A stretch of 64,000 nt of DNA from Sphagnum compactum (lineage: Eukaryota; Bryophyta; Sphagnopsida; Sphagnales), in contig OZ234495.1 in NCBI GenBank assembly GCA_965153455.1, forward strand, positions 16,674,875 through 16,738,874, in the 5' to 3' direction. Both the position numbers and the translations under genes were made by a program. Numbering within the stretch: the first letter of the stretch is position 1; each line of letters opens with the position of its first letter. Below are positions 23,580-36,188 of this stretch, one piece after another. The notes beneath the pieces are model-generated. The model was not told where the DNA came from. It made no database searches and saw only the letters and a program-made list of their open reading frames with translations.

Positions 23580-24315
23580 CTAAATGGTGGACGATGGGAC
23601 TTAGGGCTCATTTTTGGTTTCCTCTGGTTTGCTTTCCTTTTGGGGTGGAAGTAAATGAGAAAGTGCGTCCGTTCCGTTTGGTGCGTGGCAATATTAATGT
23701 ATTTTTGTTTTATTGGCACTCACTCAGAAGCAACGGAGGAGGGCAGAAAAAGAGACACAAAAAAAGAAGAAGAAGAAGCAGAAAGGCAGCACCACCACCA
23801 CCACAACCAACATCCAACACCACCAGTGACCACGGACGGAAATCAAAACCCAAATTTCGGAGCTCAAATTTGGGTGGGATTCCGTTTCAGCAATCAATTT
23901 CTCCGTGACGGACTTATGCATTTTGTATAGAAATAACCCACCAAAAAACCCAAAAAAACACAAAACAAAAAGAGGTGTTGTCTTGGGTTTTCTTTCGTTC
24001 GATTTGTGTGTGTGTGTGCATTGGGGTAGGAAGGAACGCAAAGCAAAGCAAAGCAAAGCAAAGCAAGGCTTGCGTGGTCGACAAGGGAGAAGGGAGGGTG
24101 CAGTAGGAGGGAAGCACAAGGAGCAGAAAGAGAATCCGAGGAGGAACAGGAAAAAGAGCAAAAAAGTAAACTGGGGTGGGGTTTGTTGGCTTCAGGGTTT
24201 CATTGGGTATGTGAGAAAAAGAGTTGGGGAGTTTTGTTGTGGGGAAGAAGAGGGGAGGAGAGAGAGAGAGAGAGAGAGAGAAGAGGAGAGAGCTGTTGTT
24301 GTTGTTGTTGTTGTG
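23580..24315 (+). promoter_or_regulatory. Promoter and 5' leader region of the LSD1-like gene
   Basis: The composition changes sharply from the A+T-rich array to a purine-rich, less A+T-rich region. Typical plant leader features follow: GCAAA units near 24037-24067, a (GA)n run at about 24258-24282 and a GTT run at 24296-24314 ending at the start codon. No clear TATA box could be placed with confidence. Long open frames on both strands here are low-complexity and not protein-like. Confidence 0.5.
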
Positions 24316-24915
24316 ATGCCGTATCAACAGATGCAAGGAGGAGGAGGAGGAGCACAGGGACAGTTGGTATGTGGAGGCTGTCATACGTTGTTGGTATATC
24401 CACAAGGAGCTAGTAATGTGCGATGTGCCTTGTGTAGCTCTGTCACCAGTGTGCCTCCTCATGGTACTACTACTACAGAGATGATGGCGCAGTTGATATG
24501 TGGAGGATGCCGGACTTTGTTGATGTACATGCGAGGTGCCACTAGTGTGCAGTGCTCCTGTTGTCATACTGTGAATCTGGCTATGGAAGCACCTCCCATG
24601 GCACATATCAACTGCGGTGGTTGCGGTATGACGCTTATGTATGCGTACGGGGCGCAGTCTGTCAAGTGTGCTCTTTGTCAGTATGTGACTTCCATTGCCA
24701 TGCCTAGTATGCGGATGCCACTGCCGGCTCAGCAGCAGCATAGGCCTTCGGCACCACAGCAGCAGCATCCTCTTCCTCTTCCTCCTCCCGTTGCTCCTGC
24801 ATCATCCGCGCAGTCTCATACGCAGACAGTTGTAGTGGAGAATCCTATGACCTTGGATGAGAGCGGGAAGCTGGTCAGCAGTGTGGCTGTTGGAGTCACC
24901 ACGGATAGAAGGTGA
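24316..24915 (+). CDS. LSD1-like three-zinc-finger protein (LOL family)
   Basis: The 199-residue protein has three LSD1-type zinc fingers, each of the form CxxC...CxxC. Finger 1 uses C19/C22 and C37/C40, finger 2 uses C62/C65 and C80/C83, and finger 3 uses C100/C103 and C118/C121. Each carries the family signature CGGC.TLL.Y..GA..V.C, with a slightly changed [10 protein letters not shown] in finger 3. After the fingers comes a Gln/His/Pro-rich segment (about 139-160) and a C-terminal tail with [16 protein letters not shown], typical of plant LOL proteins. Members of this family (LSD1, LOL1) are nuclear or cytoplasmic regulators of reactive-oxygen-dependent cell death and stress responses. I chose the ATG directly after the GTT run because family proteins start shortly before finger 1. 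The frame is open further upstream, but that extension is low-complexity leader. The coding region is uninterrupted by introns. Confidence 0.92.
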   Translation: MPYQQMQGGGGGAQGQLVCGGCHTLLVYPQGASNVRCALCSSVTSVPPHGTTTTEMMAQLICGGCRTLLMYMRGATSVQCSCCHTVNLAMEAPPMAHINCGGCGMTLMYAYGAQSVKCALCQYVTSIAMPSMRMPLPAQQQHRPSAPQQQHPLPLPPPVAPASSAQSHTQTVVVENPMTLDESGKLVSSVAVGVTTDRR

Positions 24916-25300
24916 CAGGATTGGCAACCAGGCCTGGTGGGTGGGTGGTTGGTGCCATTCAATCCAAGAATTTGACATTCCATGTCATTCTGGAGATGGT
25001 AGATGGTTGCATTTTATCCCCCCAAAAAAAACAAAGCATTGCAAAGGTACAGGCACAGGATAGAATTATACACCACGGCAGGCAGGCAGGCAGATCCAAG
25101 GGGTGTGGCAAAGAAGGATTATTGTCATCGCCTTCACAAGCCACATCATTTTGTTTCCTCACCCTAAATTGAGATTCTGAATCAGGTGTAGCAGGAGGAT
25201 GTAGAATCATGGTAGTAGGACTTGTGGTGTAGAATTGGTGAGGTCATTCTGCTATGGTCTTCATTCCCCCTGCACAATTTCTTGAAATAAAAGTATTTAT
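24916..25300 (+). other. Likely 3' untranslated region of the LSD1-like gene
   Basis: No coding frame follows the stop. A canonical AATAAA lies at 25286-25291, a reasonable distance for a plant poly(A) signal. A GGCA repeat (CGGCAGGCAGGCAGGCAG) lies near 25076. Confidence 0.5.
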
Positions 25301-26836
25301 GTCGTCCTTTGATTTGGGTGAAGCCTTTTTCCACTTCACATGTGTTTTTTCTTTTTTGGGTCTCTTCTGGTTTCCACAAACCCTAAGTCTCTGCAGACAA
25401 GGTTCTTCTGTGAGCAATGTCAGGATTTGTAACGTGAAACCGCAACACTGTGAGTTGTATGTGGGGTTTTATTTGCATCGTAAGGTTTTGTACAGTGGGG
25501 AAGCTTCAAGTCTGTGAAATCCGGTTCACTCCTTACTTCAATTGTGGTTTTGATTTTGAAATTTGCTTATGGACAGATGTTGTTGTAAGAGAGTCTGGTT
25601 ACCCCTTGCAGATTTCTAAGAGAAGCAGATTTTGCAGATCTGCCCCTGTGTTGTTCCTGTATGACATTTTTTTTGCAGTTGCCTTGAAGCTAGATGGCTG
25701 CTGATTGAATGTGGATGCCACACTGACTTTGTGTTATGCTTTGTGTCATGGAATGGGATATGACCAGAATGAGATTCATTTGATCCTGTTACCTCAGTTC
25801 TTCTTGTAGTTGGTTGTTAAGCATCTGTTCTTTGACATTTAAGTAGTTCCTGTGTTATGGCAAGAATTTCTCAGTAGTGAAGGCTATCTGTTACCCTTGT
25901 TGTGAACTGCTGAGAAGCTTATGCTGGATGTTGTGCAAGGTCAATCTGGCAGCCTGTCTCGCGTCTCATTGCTTTCATTAGAAGGCCGAGCAGGTGGTTG
26001 TTGAAGACAGATTGTGCCTTATTACCTTCCAGCAGGTTGGCTTCGAGACACATTTTGCAATTTAAGCTGTTAGACTAACTGTTGGAAATGATTTCCATGT
26101 AGGAGTCAATACGTGAAGGTGATAGGGAAGGCATCCCTCCCTACTTAAGACCCTAGACTCAACTTCCAGCTTAGGGCAGGAAGTTCTGTCAATTACTAAC
26201 CATATGCAGCCAGAATCTCAATGCTCAAGATAGAGCATGTTGTTGAATTGCTATTGGCTGCTGGGTATACTGGAGGCCCTGTTTGCAAGCATTGTATAGC
26301 ACCTTTTGGGGCCTTAGAAACTGAGCCTGAAGCCCTAGTTTTTACCCATGTCGTAAAGCTTGGAAAAGAGTTTCCTAGAGAAAATCTCAAGGTAAGCTTG
26401 CAATAAAACTCTTAATGTGGATGTACATGGTGATTTGGTGTTTTCCTTGAGATCTGAAGTGGGGACATGTTGTACTCCATATCCAGATGGTGGGGACCAG
26501 AGTAAGCAAAATCTTCATATAATTTACCCAGAACCACACCAAAGTGTGGAGACTTATTCTTTGTAGCCTTTAGAGGGCAGCGCCAGGCATTGGTTGTACT
26601 GGGAACATTGTTTTCAAACAAGTGATGATCACTGTTCCTCTCTGTCCATAGTTGAGCATGTAATTCTTTGCTATCCATTGGTTTTCCTCAAATTCAGATA
26701 AAACTCTCCATTTCAACTCTGCTGAAAAAAGTTGATCCTTTTTCCAAGTAGTTTGAGCCAAAAAATTCGTAGGATTACTTTGCATGAATGCGCTTTCAAA
26801 AAGCCATGGTGATCAGAGTAAGTGACAAGCAGCATC
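25300..26836. other. Gene-like composition without a recognised product
   Basis: The base composition stays close to that of the transcribed region before it, and T-rich tracts ending in AG (for example TTTTTTTTGCAG near 25669-25680) resemble acceptor sites. A 62-codon plus-strand frame (26221-26406) ends beside a GTAAGC donor-like sequence. No protein family is recognisable. It may be extended 3' UTR, UTR introns, a noncoding transcript or a pseudogene. Confidence 0.3.
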
Positions 26837-26860
26837 TGTGTGTGTGTGTGTGTGTGTGTG
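26837..26860 (+). repeat. (TG)n microsatellite
   Basis: Twelve uninterrupted TG units mark the boundary between the gene-like region and A+T-rich intergenic DNA to the right. Confidence 0.95.
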
Positions 26861-26869
26861 AATGTTGAA

Positions 26870-29800
26870 TCAAGTACTGGTCTATACTTTCCTTAAGGAA
26901 AGCCATAGCTAAATTCACATTTAATTAAGACTCAATTAGCTCTAGGTATGTATATCGACATCTGTGATTTTGTTTTACCTTCCTTGATGTTGCTAAGTTG
27001 GCCTCCAATTACCTTAGCAAGGTAGTTTTAGGTACAATCTCCCAAAGTGGTGTATTGCGAGTATGGCTATGTGCATTTCTTTTCCTTACTGAGATGGCAA
27101 TTTTCAAAGTAGGCAGTGATATTCATTTAGTATGGGTAGAAAAGGGCATGATCTAAGTCTAAGGTTAATAGAAAGTTTGCAAACATGAAATGTGCGAAGG
27201 CGCTCAAATGTGTGAATGAATTGCAAGCTTACGAGAAATTTGGTAGACACAAATTATGTAAATGAGAAGAAGAACTTGAAAGGCATACAAATGTGAAGGT
27301 ACAAACAATGGACAAGAAAACAAAGTGGATTAGAATTTAGAAGGTAGCTCATTACATGTGTGGTCAATTTTTTATCTCGATTGAGATCCTTTAGAAATCA
27401 ATGAACACAAACATTGACTTGAAAACATCACATTATTTCCTTGTGAAGGTGGGGATTAATGAGTCGACGTATGGTGCCATTGACTTTGGAGGGGCTGAAT
27501 GCCCTTTGTAACCACACTTTGTAGCCACAAAACTTGATGAGCCCACAACAATTGCAATAGGATCCTACACAAAAACACAACATATTAGAAACCCACCCAA
27601 ATGTGGACACTGAACATTGGGGGACTAAATAATGTGAGAAAATAAAATGAGAATAAACATGAGAGAATTAGATGGCAGCAATGAGCATGGATACGAAAAA
27701 AAATTTGGTGACAAACACTAACACAAGTAAGCACAACAAGAAGAGGAGTTTTTTTTTCTAAATGTAATTATCATGACCAGAAAATGCATGTCGGGCAAGA
27801 TAATGAGAATGCTTACCCATGGATGTGAACAAAATACATAAGCTTGACTTCTACTTTTACATAAAAACTAACTTTTAGATGTGGTTCCCTCTTCAAGTTG
27901 ATCAAATCAACTTCCTACACAACCAACAATGATCCTTGTCAAAAGATTACACATGAAAATGAGAAACAATTGTAGCATGTAATAAGCAAAAGCAAAAAAC
28001 ATATGGTAGGGAATGCCTTTGTTTTAAAATGTTGAAGGGGCTCTTTGAAAGACTTAAGTCTAAAGGATCATGACTTCAAAGTCTAGCCCCTAGGAAAAAT
28101 AAAGTTTTCAAGTTAAAACTTTGTATCAAGCTTCAAAAAGGCAATGAAAAACTATCTATGATCTAGTATGTGACTATGCCACGATTCATTTCAAGGATAT
28201 AACTAGTTAAGACTAGATATATTTTACTTACACTACCAAAAAAAACTTCAAGTTTGTGCTCTAAATTTTCTTTCAAAATCACAATAACAAAATTTGTGTA
28301 CAAGATATGTCTTCTTGAGGAAATATGTTGACAACATCTATGTACAAACTATCATTGCCAAAAGAATTAGCAGTGGCCATAGTTGTTGTTGCCTAAAACA
28401 TCAACAAAATTTTATATAAGCAAAACTTGGAGAAAAGTATAAAGCCTTTTAGTTTCAAGCAATGTCTTCCCTACCCTTTTTGAAAGGAGGTAGTGCTTTC
28501 AAAGGGAGTTGAATTTTAGTTCAAACATGAATTTTGCCCATTGCAAGGGAAAGTGAGCTTCAAAAATAAAAGACATTAGTATCAAACTCCCTAGCTATTA
28601 ACAAAATGACTAAATGTGAGAATACAAAACTTTCAAGCTCCATCCATTACATCAACATGGAGCATGAAGAAGTCTTAGGGTTTAGTTTATCATACCATAG
28701 GTGTTCACAATGTGTTATAGGTTTAGTCTAGAGCAAGCCTTTGTTTTGTTCCCCTCCATTTTGGCATTGCACAATGGAAAATTCTCAAAAATAAAGAAGT
28801 CTTGCACTTACATTGTGACAACTATACCTCAAAATGAAGCATTAATCAAATTTCAATTTAGACTTCATGAACCTAAGGGTAAAGAATGTGCATTCATCCT
28901 TCACACACTCTAACACAACCTCCTTAAGTTTAAGCTCAACAAGTTTCAAGTATTTGGACAAATGTTTTTCAAATTTTGACTACCACCCATATGACGTTGC
29001 ATTTGAGTGGTAGGGTTACAATAAGGCATGATTTCAATCATAATGGCTCACTATTAGACTACATAATGATAATAAGGAAAAAAGATCGTCGATCAAATAA
29101 AAAATCATCCAACAAAGGACCTTTTGAACCACCACTTGACTAAAAGGTTTTTTGGTAAAAATATAGTGATTTAAATTGTCGAATGACTAAAAGATGTTGA
29201 GGAAATTTTGGTTGTAGCCAATATTGAAAGTAGACATTGCCAATTGTATTCATTAGTTTTTGGAGCTAAGAATCATTTTTCAAGCTCCAAAATAAACCTT
29301 GTGCAACATGTAGATGTGTTTGATGAAACTCCTAAAATTTGCATTGATGTTTGACATTTTGGAACCATAATAGTTTTTACATCACACAAAAACTTATAAT
29401 TAGTTTTAGTATAGGCATTAATAGTTACATCATCACAAAAATTTGACCAAGAATGTTTTGTAGTCACCCAAACATTCATTTCAAAGGAACTAACATTGAA
29501 AATCCATTTTGTTTTATGTAATTTCTTAAGATTGTCAACGTTTGTGACTTTATCACTTTAAGTAATTTTGTATGTTCAAATTGTCTTTTGGAAGACTAGA
29601 GTTATAATAAATATATATGAAAGCAAATAAAGCCTCTACCTTGACACACATTGTCAAGGAAGATAATGTTTGCTCATCTAGGGCTACAATGTCATAATGA
29701 TGCACCATATAACAAATCCTTATAATGAAAGAACAATGTTTGTTTACTAGCTAGATACTAACACTTATCTTTAACCCTTGGATCATTGTTACACCATTAA

Positions 29801-30390
29801 CCCCAAAATACATAATCTTGTTAACAATGTCAACCTTAGACAACCCACCAAATTGAATAAAAGAACTAAAATTGACTTAAATAGTTCCAAATTGGATTCA
29901 TCAAGGGTGTGATTTTAAAACCATTTCAAAGATGCATATCTGAATTTGAAACAAATGAAATAATTGGCATACTAGCAACAAAAATGGGAACACTAATTTG
30001 AACATCAAGTTCAATAAGCACAAACTCACAAATAAGCACAACACCAAAAATTAAAAATCAATACTTAGGTTTGGAGGTATGAGAGGAGCCATGGTGTTAC
30101 AAGTAATGGAGTGTGTACATAACTTTCCAAAATTTCAATCAAATGCACAAAAATTGATAAGTAGAAGCTTACATTGTAGTTAACAAGTCAAACATACCTT
30201 AACATACCATTTAGTTTTGTTTTCAAAATCATCACCATTTTTGAAATTAAATATTCATTTGTGGAAAACCCATTGAGCTCGTTTTAGTGATGAACACAAT
30301 TGGCTATTCAAGCCTCTAGGCATGTTGGTTTTTGCATTTAAGTCTCAACCTTGCTTAACTTTCAAGTTTGAATACCTCAAGAGTCATTGT
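26870..30390. other. Intergenic DNA, no gene recognised
   Basis: Only short chance frames are present. The region adjoins the 3' LTR of the copia element and may contain older transposon debris, but I could not identify a conserved motif. Confidence 0.5.
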
Positions 30391-30399
30391 TGTTCAATG

Positions 30400-30750
30400 G
30401 TCTACCAATTTTTGAACTCACAAAAATGATATGACTCTTGCACCTTGTTCTAGCAATTGTAGGAAAAAACAAAGACAAATGTTGTGCTATAAATGGAATG
30501 TAAAGTACATGGATGGATTGAGGTGAAATGCAAGTCCCAAGACCCAATAAAAAATATATACATATTAACCTAGTCCATTTTAGGACAATTGTGCCAAATG
30601 AAGCACCTTCAATTTCTCCTAAACTTTTGTGTATAATTTAATCCTTATCTTGAAAGTCAATGGTCACCCTTGAGAACATATATAGTCATTTGAAATTATA
30701 TAAGGTCAAGTATGTAGCATATAATTCTACCTACACCCTCCTTCACACAT
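30400..30750 (-). repeat. 3' LTR of the copia element (approximate)
   Basis: It shares with 33700-34060 the phrases GGAATGTAAAGTACAT, GATGGATTGAGGTGAAA, AACCTAGTCCA, AAGCACCTT, TCTAAACTTTTGTGTA, AAAGTCAATGGT and AATTCTAC. The copies differ by many substitutions and several small indels, so the insertion is old. Exact termini could not be set. A TG...CA edge is expected but not certain. Confidence 0.75.
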
Positions 30751-33699
30751 GACTTTTTTTTCTACTTGATGTTTCAACCAAAAAATAGAGCATCATGGAA
30801 AAAGGTAATATGTGGAAAATGAATAATAATTTATTTATAGAAGTAGGACGGTGTTTTTTTCTACTTAAACCCATGATGTCTTCAAAAGGTCAAAAATATT
30901 TTCCATATCCAAATTTTGATGCATGGTTATAAAATTAACTCTTCCAAATGGCTTTTGTCAAAATGTCTACTTGTTCGTCATGTTTTCCAAAATATGTAAT
31001 TTCAATTTCCTTTTTGTTGATCTTTTCTTTAATGAAGTGGTGTTGTATTTCTATATGCTTTGTTCTTGCATGGTAAATTATATTTTTGACCAATTGAATG
31101 TTCCTTTGATTATCCCACAATAAAAGTGATGGTCATTTTTCCAAATTTTGAAATTCCTTCAACATCCTTATCCAAATTATTTCCTTGGCTCTATCCACCC
31201 TCAACTTGTATACTATTTTAGTGGTTGATAAGGTTATAGTGTAAATTAAAGTTTGCTTGTCTATGAAATGGGAGTTCCTTTGAACTTAATTAGCACTCTT
31301 GAGATTGATATTCTTTTTGTCAATATCCCCTTCCCAATCAACATCAACATAACAAATGAATTTCTTGTTGGTTATGTTCAAAAAGAATATTCAAATTCAA
31401 TGGTTCCCTCAATGTATTTAAAATGTTTTTTTGATGCTTCCATGTAGGACTTTTGTGGAGTCACCACAGTATCTATTTACACAACTCATAATGTGTGAAA
31501 TGTTTGGTCTTTTTTGTGTTAAAAATATGAAGCTACCAACTAAATTCTAGTACAACACTTAATCAACAAAGTTTTCACTCATGTCAAGTTCAAAACACAT
31601 TCCTTCCATTAGTGCAGAGATTGCAAGAACATCATGCATTTAAATTTTTCAAGTAATGATCTTGCATACCCATGTCAGGTCAACAATATCCTACAAGTAG
31701 GAAGATACACATATTCTATTCTTACATATTAAACATTCAGTTTGTTATTTCAAAGAAAAAAAAAAACTCCACCTTGGATAGAGAAAATTTTGACTCATCA
31801 CTTTTTGTTAAAATTATGTTATCAACATATTGGTATGACATACAACTAATTCTCTATAGAATAATACAAACTATCTTTGACATCACTTCTAGTCATACGA
31901 AATTCTTTTAAAAAGATGTTTATTTTTAAATACCATGTTCACAAAACTTGCTTCAAGCCATACATTTCTTTTTTCGATCTACATATTAAATTTTCTTTTA
32001 CCTGAATGATGTAACCCTCTAGTTGCGACATGTATAGCTCCTCATTTGCCTCCCCATTTAAATTGGTTTTTTTGACATCTAAATATTTAATTGTCCAATT
32101 TTCTTGTGTAGCTAAAACAACCACCAATGTTATTGTGGCCCATTTCACACATGGTGCAAAAGTTTCTTGGAATTCTATTCCTTTTTTTTGTTGTAAACCA
32201 GCCACAAAACATGCCTTAAAATTTTCAACATTGTTATCTATTGTCAATTTCATTTTGTAAACCCATTTACTAGTGATCAGAAGCTTAAAAATTCTTCTCT
32301 TCTTTGGAAGCCCAACAATTCCTCATCAAACATGACATGCTTTGTGATCAAAAAATTTCTTGTTGTTGGATTATAAACAACAAAGCATTTTGGATTATTG
32401 ATTATATCTAGTAAACACAAATTGTGTAGTCTTTGAAACTACAATTTGTTTCTCCAACTCTTTGGGACATAAAAATTATCCACAACATCAAAAAGCCTTT
32501 AAATGAAATAAGTTAGGTGCAACACATGTGTACACTTGCTTTTTGGTGTGAGATGGACTCCTATTGGTTAAGTAGGTAGTTGTATTGACAATGCCATTCC
32601 ACAAAAAGGTGCATTAACTTGCTAACACCCTGCATTGAACTCTTTCTAACAATGTTTCATTCTGTTGTGATCAATTATGCCATTTTGGTGTGGTGTATCA
32701 TGGGTTGTAAGATGACTCTGAGTCCCACGCAATTCATAAAATGACTTGAATTCCTTGGAGAAATATTTTTTGCCTATATTTGTTTGAATTGACTTAATGG
32801 CCTTCCTTGTAGAATTCTCCACAAGACTCCTAATTTTTTTGAAATTTTCAAGTGCAACGCTTTTAGACTAAAAAAATGTGTCCAAGTCTTCATGCTCTTA
32901 TCATCTATAATTGTAATGAATTAGAGAAAACCCTTTAATTGAAGTACTATATATACATTGAATCAACTCATTGATTTTATTTGTTTTATTCATGCTTTCC
33001 TTTGGCACACTATGTTGCTTGCTTGATTGACAAATGGCACACACTTGCAAGCTCATTGGTATGTAAAGATACCCTTTTGCAAACTTGGGCGTGATAGTGA
33101 ATAAAGCCCATGTAGTTTGATGCGCATTAAGTGACGATGCCACAATTTAATCATGGAATTTCCTTTTGCCAACAAGATATTAGTTTACTTATGGTTATGT
33201 TCAATTAGAAATATAGTTCATTCAAGGTGTTGTTTGTCCCTTCTACAACTACCTTGATTACATCTATAACATTATTCACCTTTGGTGTTTCTTCAACCAT
33301 TGTTAGAATTTCCATGGTTATAGTTCCTTCACCATCAACTTGTGTTGAACACACGAGTTGCCAAAGTTTTTATCATTTCAGCAATGCCTTGATCTTCACC
33401 TTCCAAACTCCATAGTTAGTAGCACCTTTCAATTTGTTCTTCAAAAGATTGAAGTTTTATTATTCACTGTTAATCATAGTGACTATTGTTGGTTTCATTT
33501 AAATATGGGTGAATGAACTAGGATGTAATTGATTTTTCACAAAACTAATTGCTCTCAATCTTCATGGGTCCATTCACCTAGGGCCAAATATTTTTTAATA
33601 ACACAAAATCTTCATGGGTTCATTCAACTATTATTGTAGAATGAATATCTCAAGTATGCATGGCCATTCACATGTGTCTCCTTCCTAGAGCTCTTAAAA

Positions 33700-34060
33700 C
33701 ATGTCGATCATTCACACATGTGATGCTTCCTTAAAACCACATACTTTGTAATATTGGGTGTAGAAAAAAATAGAGATAAACCTTCTTTATGGAATGTAAA
33801 GTACATTGATGGATTGAGGTGAAACACAAGTCCCAACTCTTATCCAAAGAATATATATAACCTAGTCCACCTAATTCATACAATTGGGCCAAAAGAACAA
33901 TTTGTGCCAAGTGAAGCACCTTAAAAGTTTTTTCTAAACTTTTGTGTAAAATTTAGTCCATATTTTCAAAGTCAATGGTGGATTTCAAGAACATAAATAA
34001 CCATCTAAAATCATAAAAGTTTATGTGTGTGCATTTAATTCTACTTATTGTGACACCATC
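33700..34060 (-). repeat. 5' LTR of the copia element (approximate)
   Basis: The partner of the block at 30400-30750 by shared phrases in the same order and orientation. Just left of it, around 33689-33702, GAGCTCTTAAAACA weakly resembles the complement of the initiator-Met tRNA primer site used by many copia elements. That would place the primer-binding site where expected, but the match is imperfect. Confidence 0.7.
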
Positions 34061-34069
34061 ACCAAATTG

Positions 34070-35100
34070 ATTCAAGTTCTAACTTTGCAAGTCTTAATAA
34101 AGGTTGAAGTTTCAATTTTATAAAAACTTGAAATCTTTTCAAGTCCCAAGTTCTAGCTATAAATTGCAACAACACTTTGTTGTTTAATTGAAAATCTTAT
34201 GCAAATGATGAAAAATCAACTCATTCAAATGGTGGAAAACATCAATGTGCTTGCCAATATCAACTCCCAACTTCCAAAGTATCTTTGGAGGTGCCAACCT
34301 TTAATCATGAACAAAACAACATGTTTAAAATGCAACAACCCGAAAAGGTGGCAATGTTGGCATTTAAATTTGGAATGTTGGCAAATGCAATGCATATGAA
34401 GGCAAGTGACAAATAAGAAAGAACTACATTGTCAATTGGTGATGTTGATGGATCGAGAATTGTTGCAATAGAGATGGCAATAGATATCCTACGATACATT
34501 ATCTAACATCAATGACAAGATCTTCACCATCATAAAAGGCAATAACAAATCCATGACACATCCATGCCATCCATTGAAGGGTGGCCTCCCTCTTGTCAAT
34601 TTTATCGAATTCCAATGAAATCCAAAATCCAATGCACCTATTTTAAGCAAGGCTTTTTGTAGGGCTTTTCTCCATGTTGCAATTAATTCATCAATTTAAA
34701 AACACCCACTGGTAGCATGTTTTGCAAAGTTGTCAATTTGGGTAAAAGTATTTTAGAAATTGTCTTTTATGATATCATTTACCATAGGGACGTAATTAAT
34801 CAAATGTCAACATGTTCTAATTGCATCTCAACAATTATGTGGATCCCACAATTTTTAAAGGGTTATGTGAAATTAATGGGTTCTTTTCACAACAAAATAG
34901 ACCAAAAAATAAGGATAATGATATTCCATTGTAAATGTTGGTTCAAAAGCATTCACAACACAATTTCATCACTTCTAATCACATCTTCATCCACATAAAT
35001 GAAAGACATACATGTAATAGATGTAGCAAATAGTTTATTTCATGTAATCTTAATCAAATAATCAAATTCAAAGAAAAATGTCAAAATTGTGATGATATCA
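34070..35100. other. Intergenic DNA, no gene recognised
   Basis: No supportable gene, and short frames only. It lies between the copia 5' LTR and the decayed ORF pair at 35.1-35.65 kb. Confidence 0.45.
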
Positions 35101-35103
35101 AAA

Positions 35104-35660
35104 CTACTTTTCTTCCACATCTTCATCCGAATTTATATCATCCAATTCACACTCTAATATCATCAAGTAGGGCTTCCTCACTAGACCCAAATTCTCCCCA
35201 ACATTGATCTGAACAAATGAGCCACAACTAGAATTACACCTAGCCTTCACAATTGGATGGAAAAGTGTTAATGGGAACATGCTTGCATAATCGAACAACT
35301 ATGGTCACTTTCATTCACTTTCTTGCACCTTGAGTTCTTTTGTCTTCTTAGTTGAACAAAGGTGTGAATCACTTTGATGTTGCACAAATCATAAAGCAAG
35401 TTATATGTGCCCTCGAGTGGATCATAACTGAAGGACATTGTTTGATGATCCCTTTCACCTTTCAGTTTCAATTTATTGTAACAACAACATTTACAAATGC
35501 ATGTTTCATGTTTTGTGCATCGATTGCAAGCATCATCAAGCACCATTGTGACACAATAAATTGCATCTGGGACTTCCAGTGTTTGGGATATTAACTGTAA
35601 TGTATATTCAATGCCAAGTTTCTTTGGGTATGTCTCAAATGAGCTTGAAGACAAGAATGT
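35104..35660 (-). pseudogene. Unclassified Cys-rich coding remnant with a frameshift
   Basis: A minus-strand frame is open for about 128 codons (35654-35268), unusually long for DNA this A+T rich. It contains a Cys-rich patch, CNRCTKHETCICKCCC. It ends at a stop where a second frame (35298-35104, about 64 codons) overlaps and continues to an acidic end with DDINSDEDVEEK. The two read as one former protein broken by a single frameshift. No ATG begins the first frame, so the 5' end is missing or lies in another exon. I do not recognise the family. A transposon-encoded protein is as likely as a host gene fragment. Confidence 0.35.
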
Positions 35661-35664
35661 GTCA

Positions 35665-36185
35665 AATCCCTATTGCCAGAATCCAACTAATCATTTGCAT
35701 CACTATACTGAACTAAGATTGCACACCCCTATGCAGATATCCTGTTGGTAGAGAGAAGTTACTACTGTACTGTCTGATAGCATGATCCAATTTCTGGTCA
35801 ATTGTCCACAAGATTTTGGACTTTTATCTTCTTTCCATCCCAAGCAAAGAAATGTTCTTCAACTAGTAAAATCTTACATGTCTGTACCCTTCTGATTAGT
35901 GTACACACAGCTAGTGTGCAAATAAAGCTTATGAGCAACCTAATCCTTCCTCTATGCAGATCTCTTTCTAGACAGATGAAATCCAGAGAGGTACTTATCT
36001 ATTCACAAGCTCACAATGGTGTGATTTTTCTCATATTCAAATCACTTTTGAGGAGTATGCCATCATTTGACAGTTCCCTCTTTTTACAAACCTCTTCACC
36101 TTGCATGTGCTTCGGTGATGGATGATAACACACAAATTTATTGCTCCGGTTCAGAAAGTGGCATTCCATAATGGGGAGAAGCCAG
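35665..36185. other. 3' flank of the Sec14-like gene, no gene seen
   Basis: No supported coding frame. The sequence just right of the ORF remnant becomes less A+T rich toward 36.2 kb and probably includes the 3' UTR of the minus-strand Sec14-like gene. Confidence 0.45.
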
Positions 36186-36188
36186 GTC

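Larger units (their letters stand above)
30400..34060 (-). mobile_element. Degenerate Ty1/copia LTR retrotransposon
   Basis: On the minus strand the pol domains follow the copia order. A gag-pre-integrase/integrase zinc-finger piece with VCAICQSSKQHSVPKES lies at 33143-32901. Reverse transcriptase with GIEFQETFAPCVKW, IKYLDVKKTNLNG, EELYMSQLEGY and KKEMYGLKQ lies at 32253-31939. RNase H with DNQRNIQLVKN, HARTKHIEIQHHFI and a late DILTKA lies at 31120-30935. Integrase before reverse transcriptase identifies copia rather than gypsy. Two similar flanking blocks (30400-30750 and 33700-34060) are its LTRs. Stops and frameshifts are frequent, so it is inactive. Only about 0.6 kb separates the 5' LTR from the integrase piece, so gag and protease are largely missing. 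Confidence 0.85.

Noticed and set aside
23905-24315. In-frame upstream extension of the LSD1-like protein by 137 codons
   Set aside because: The extension is low-complexity Lys/Arg/Glu and Val repeats from leader microsatellites, and family proteins start just before finger 1. The ATG at 24316 is the sensible start.
23914-24768. 284-codon open frame antisense to the LSD1-like gene
   Set aside because: It is a shadow of the coding frame and leader repeats. The translation is Leu/Ser/His-rich low complexity with no domain.
26221-26406. 61-codon ORF next to a GTAAGC donor-like site
   Set aside because: Too short and unrecognised to call a gene. Kept only as part of the gene-like composition region.
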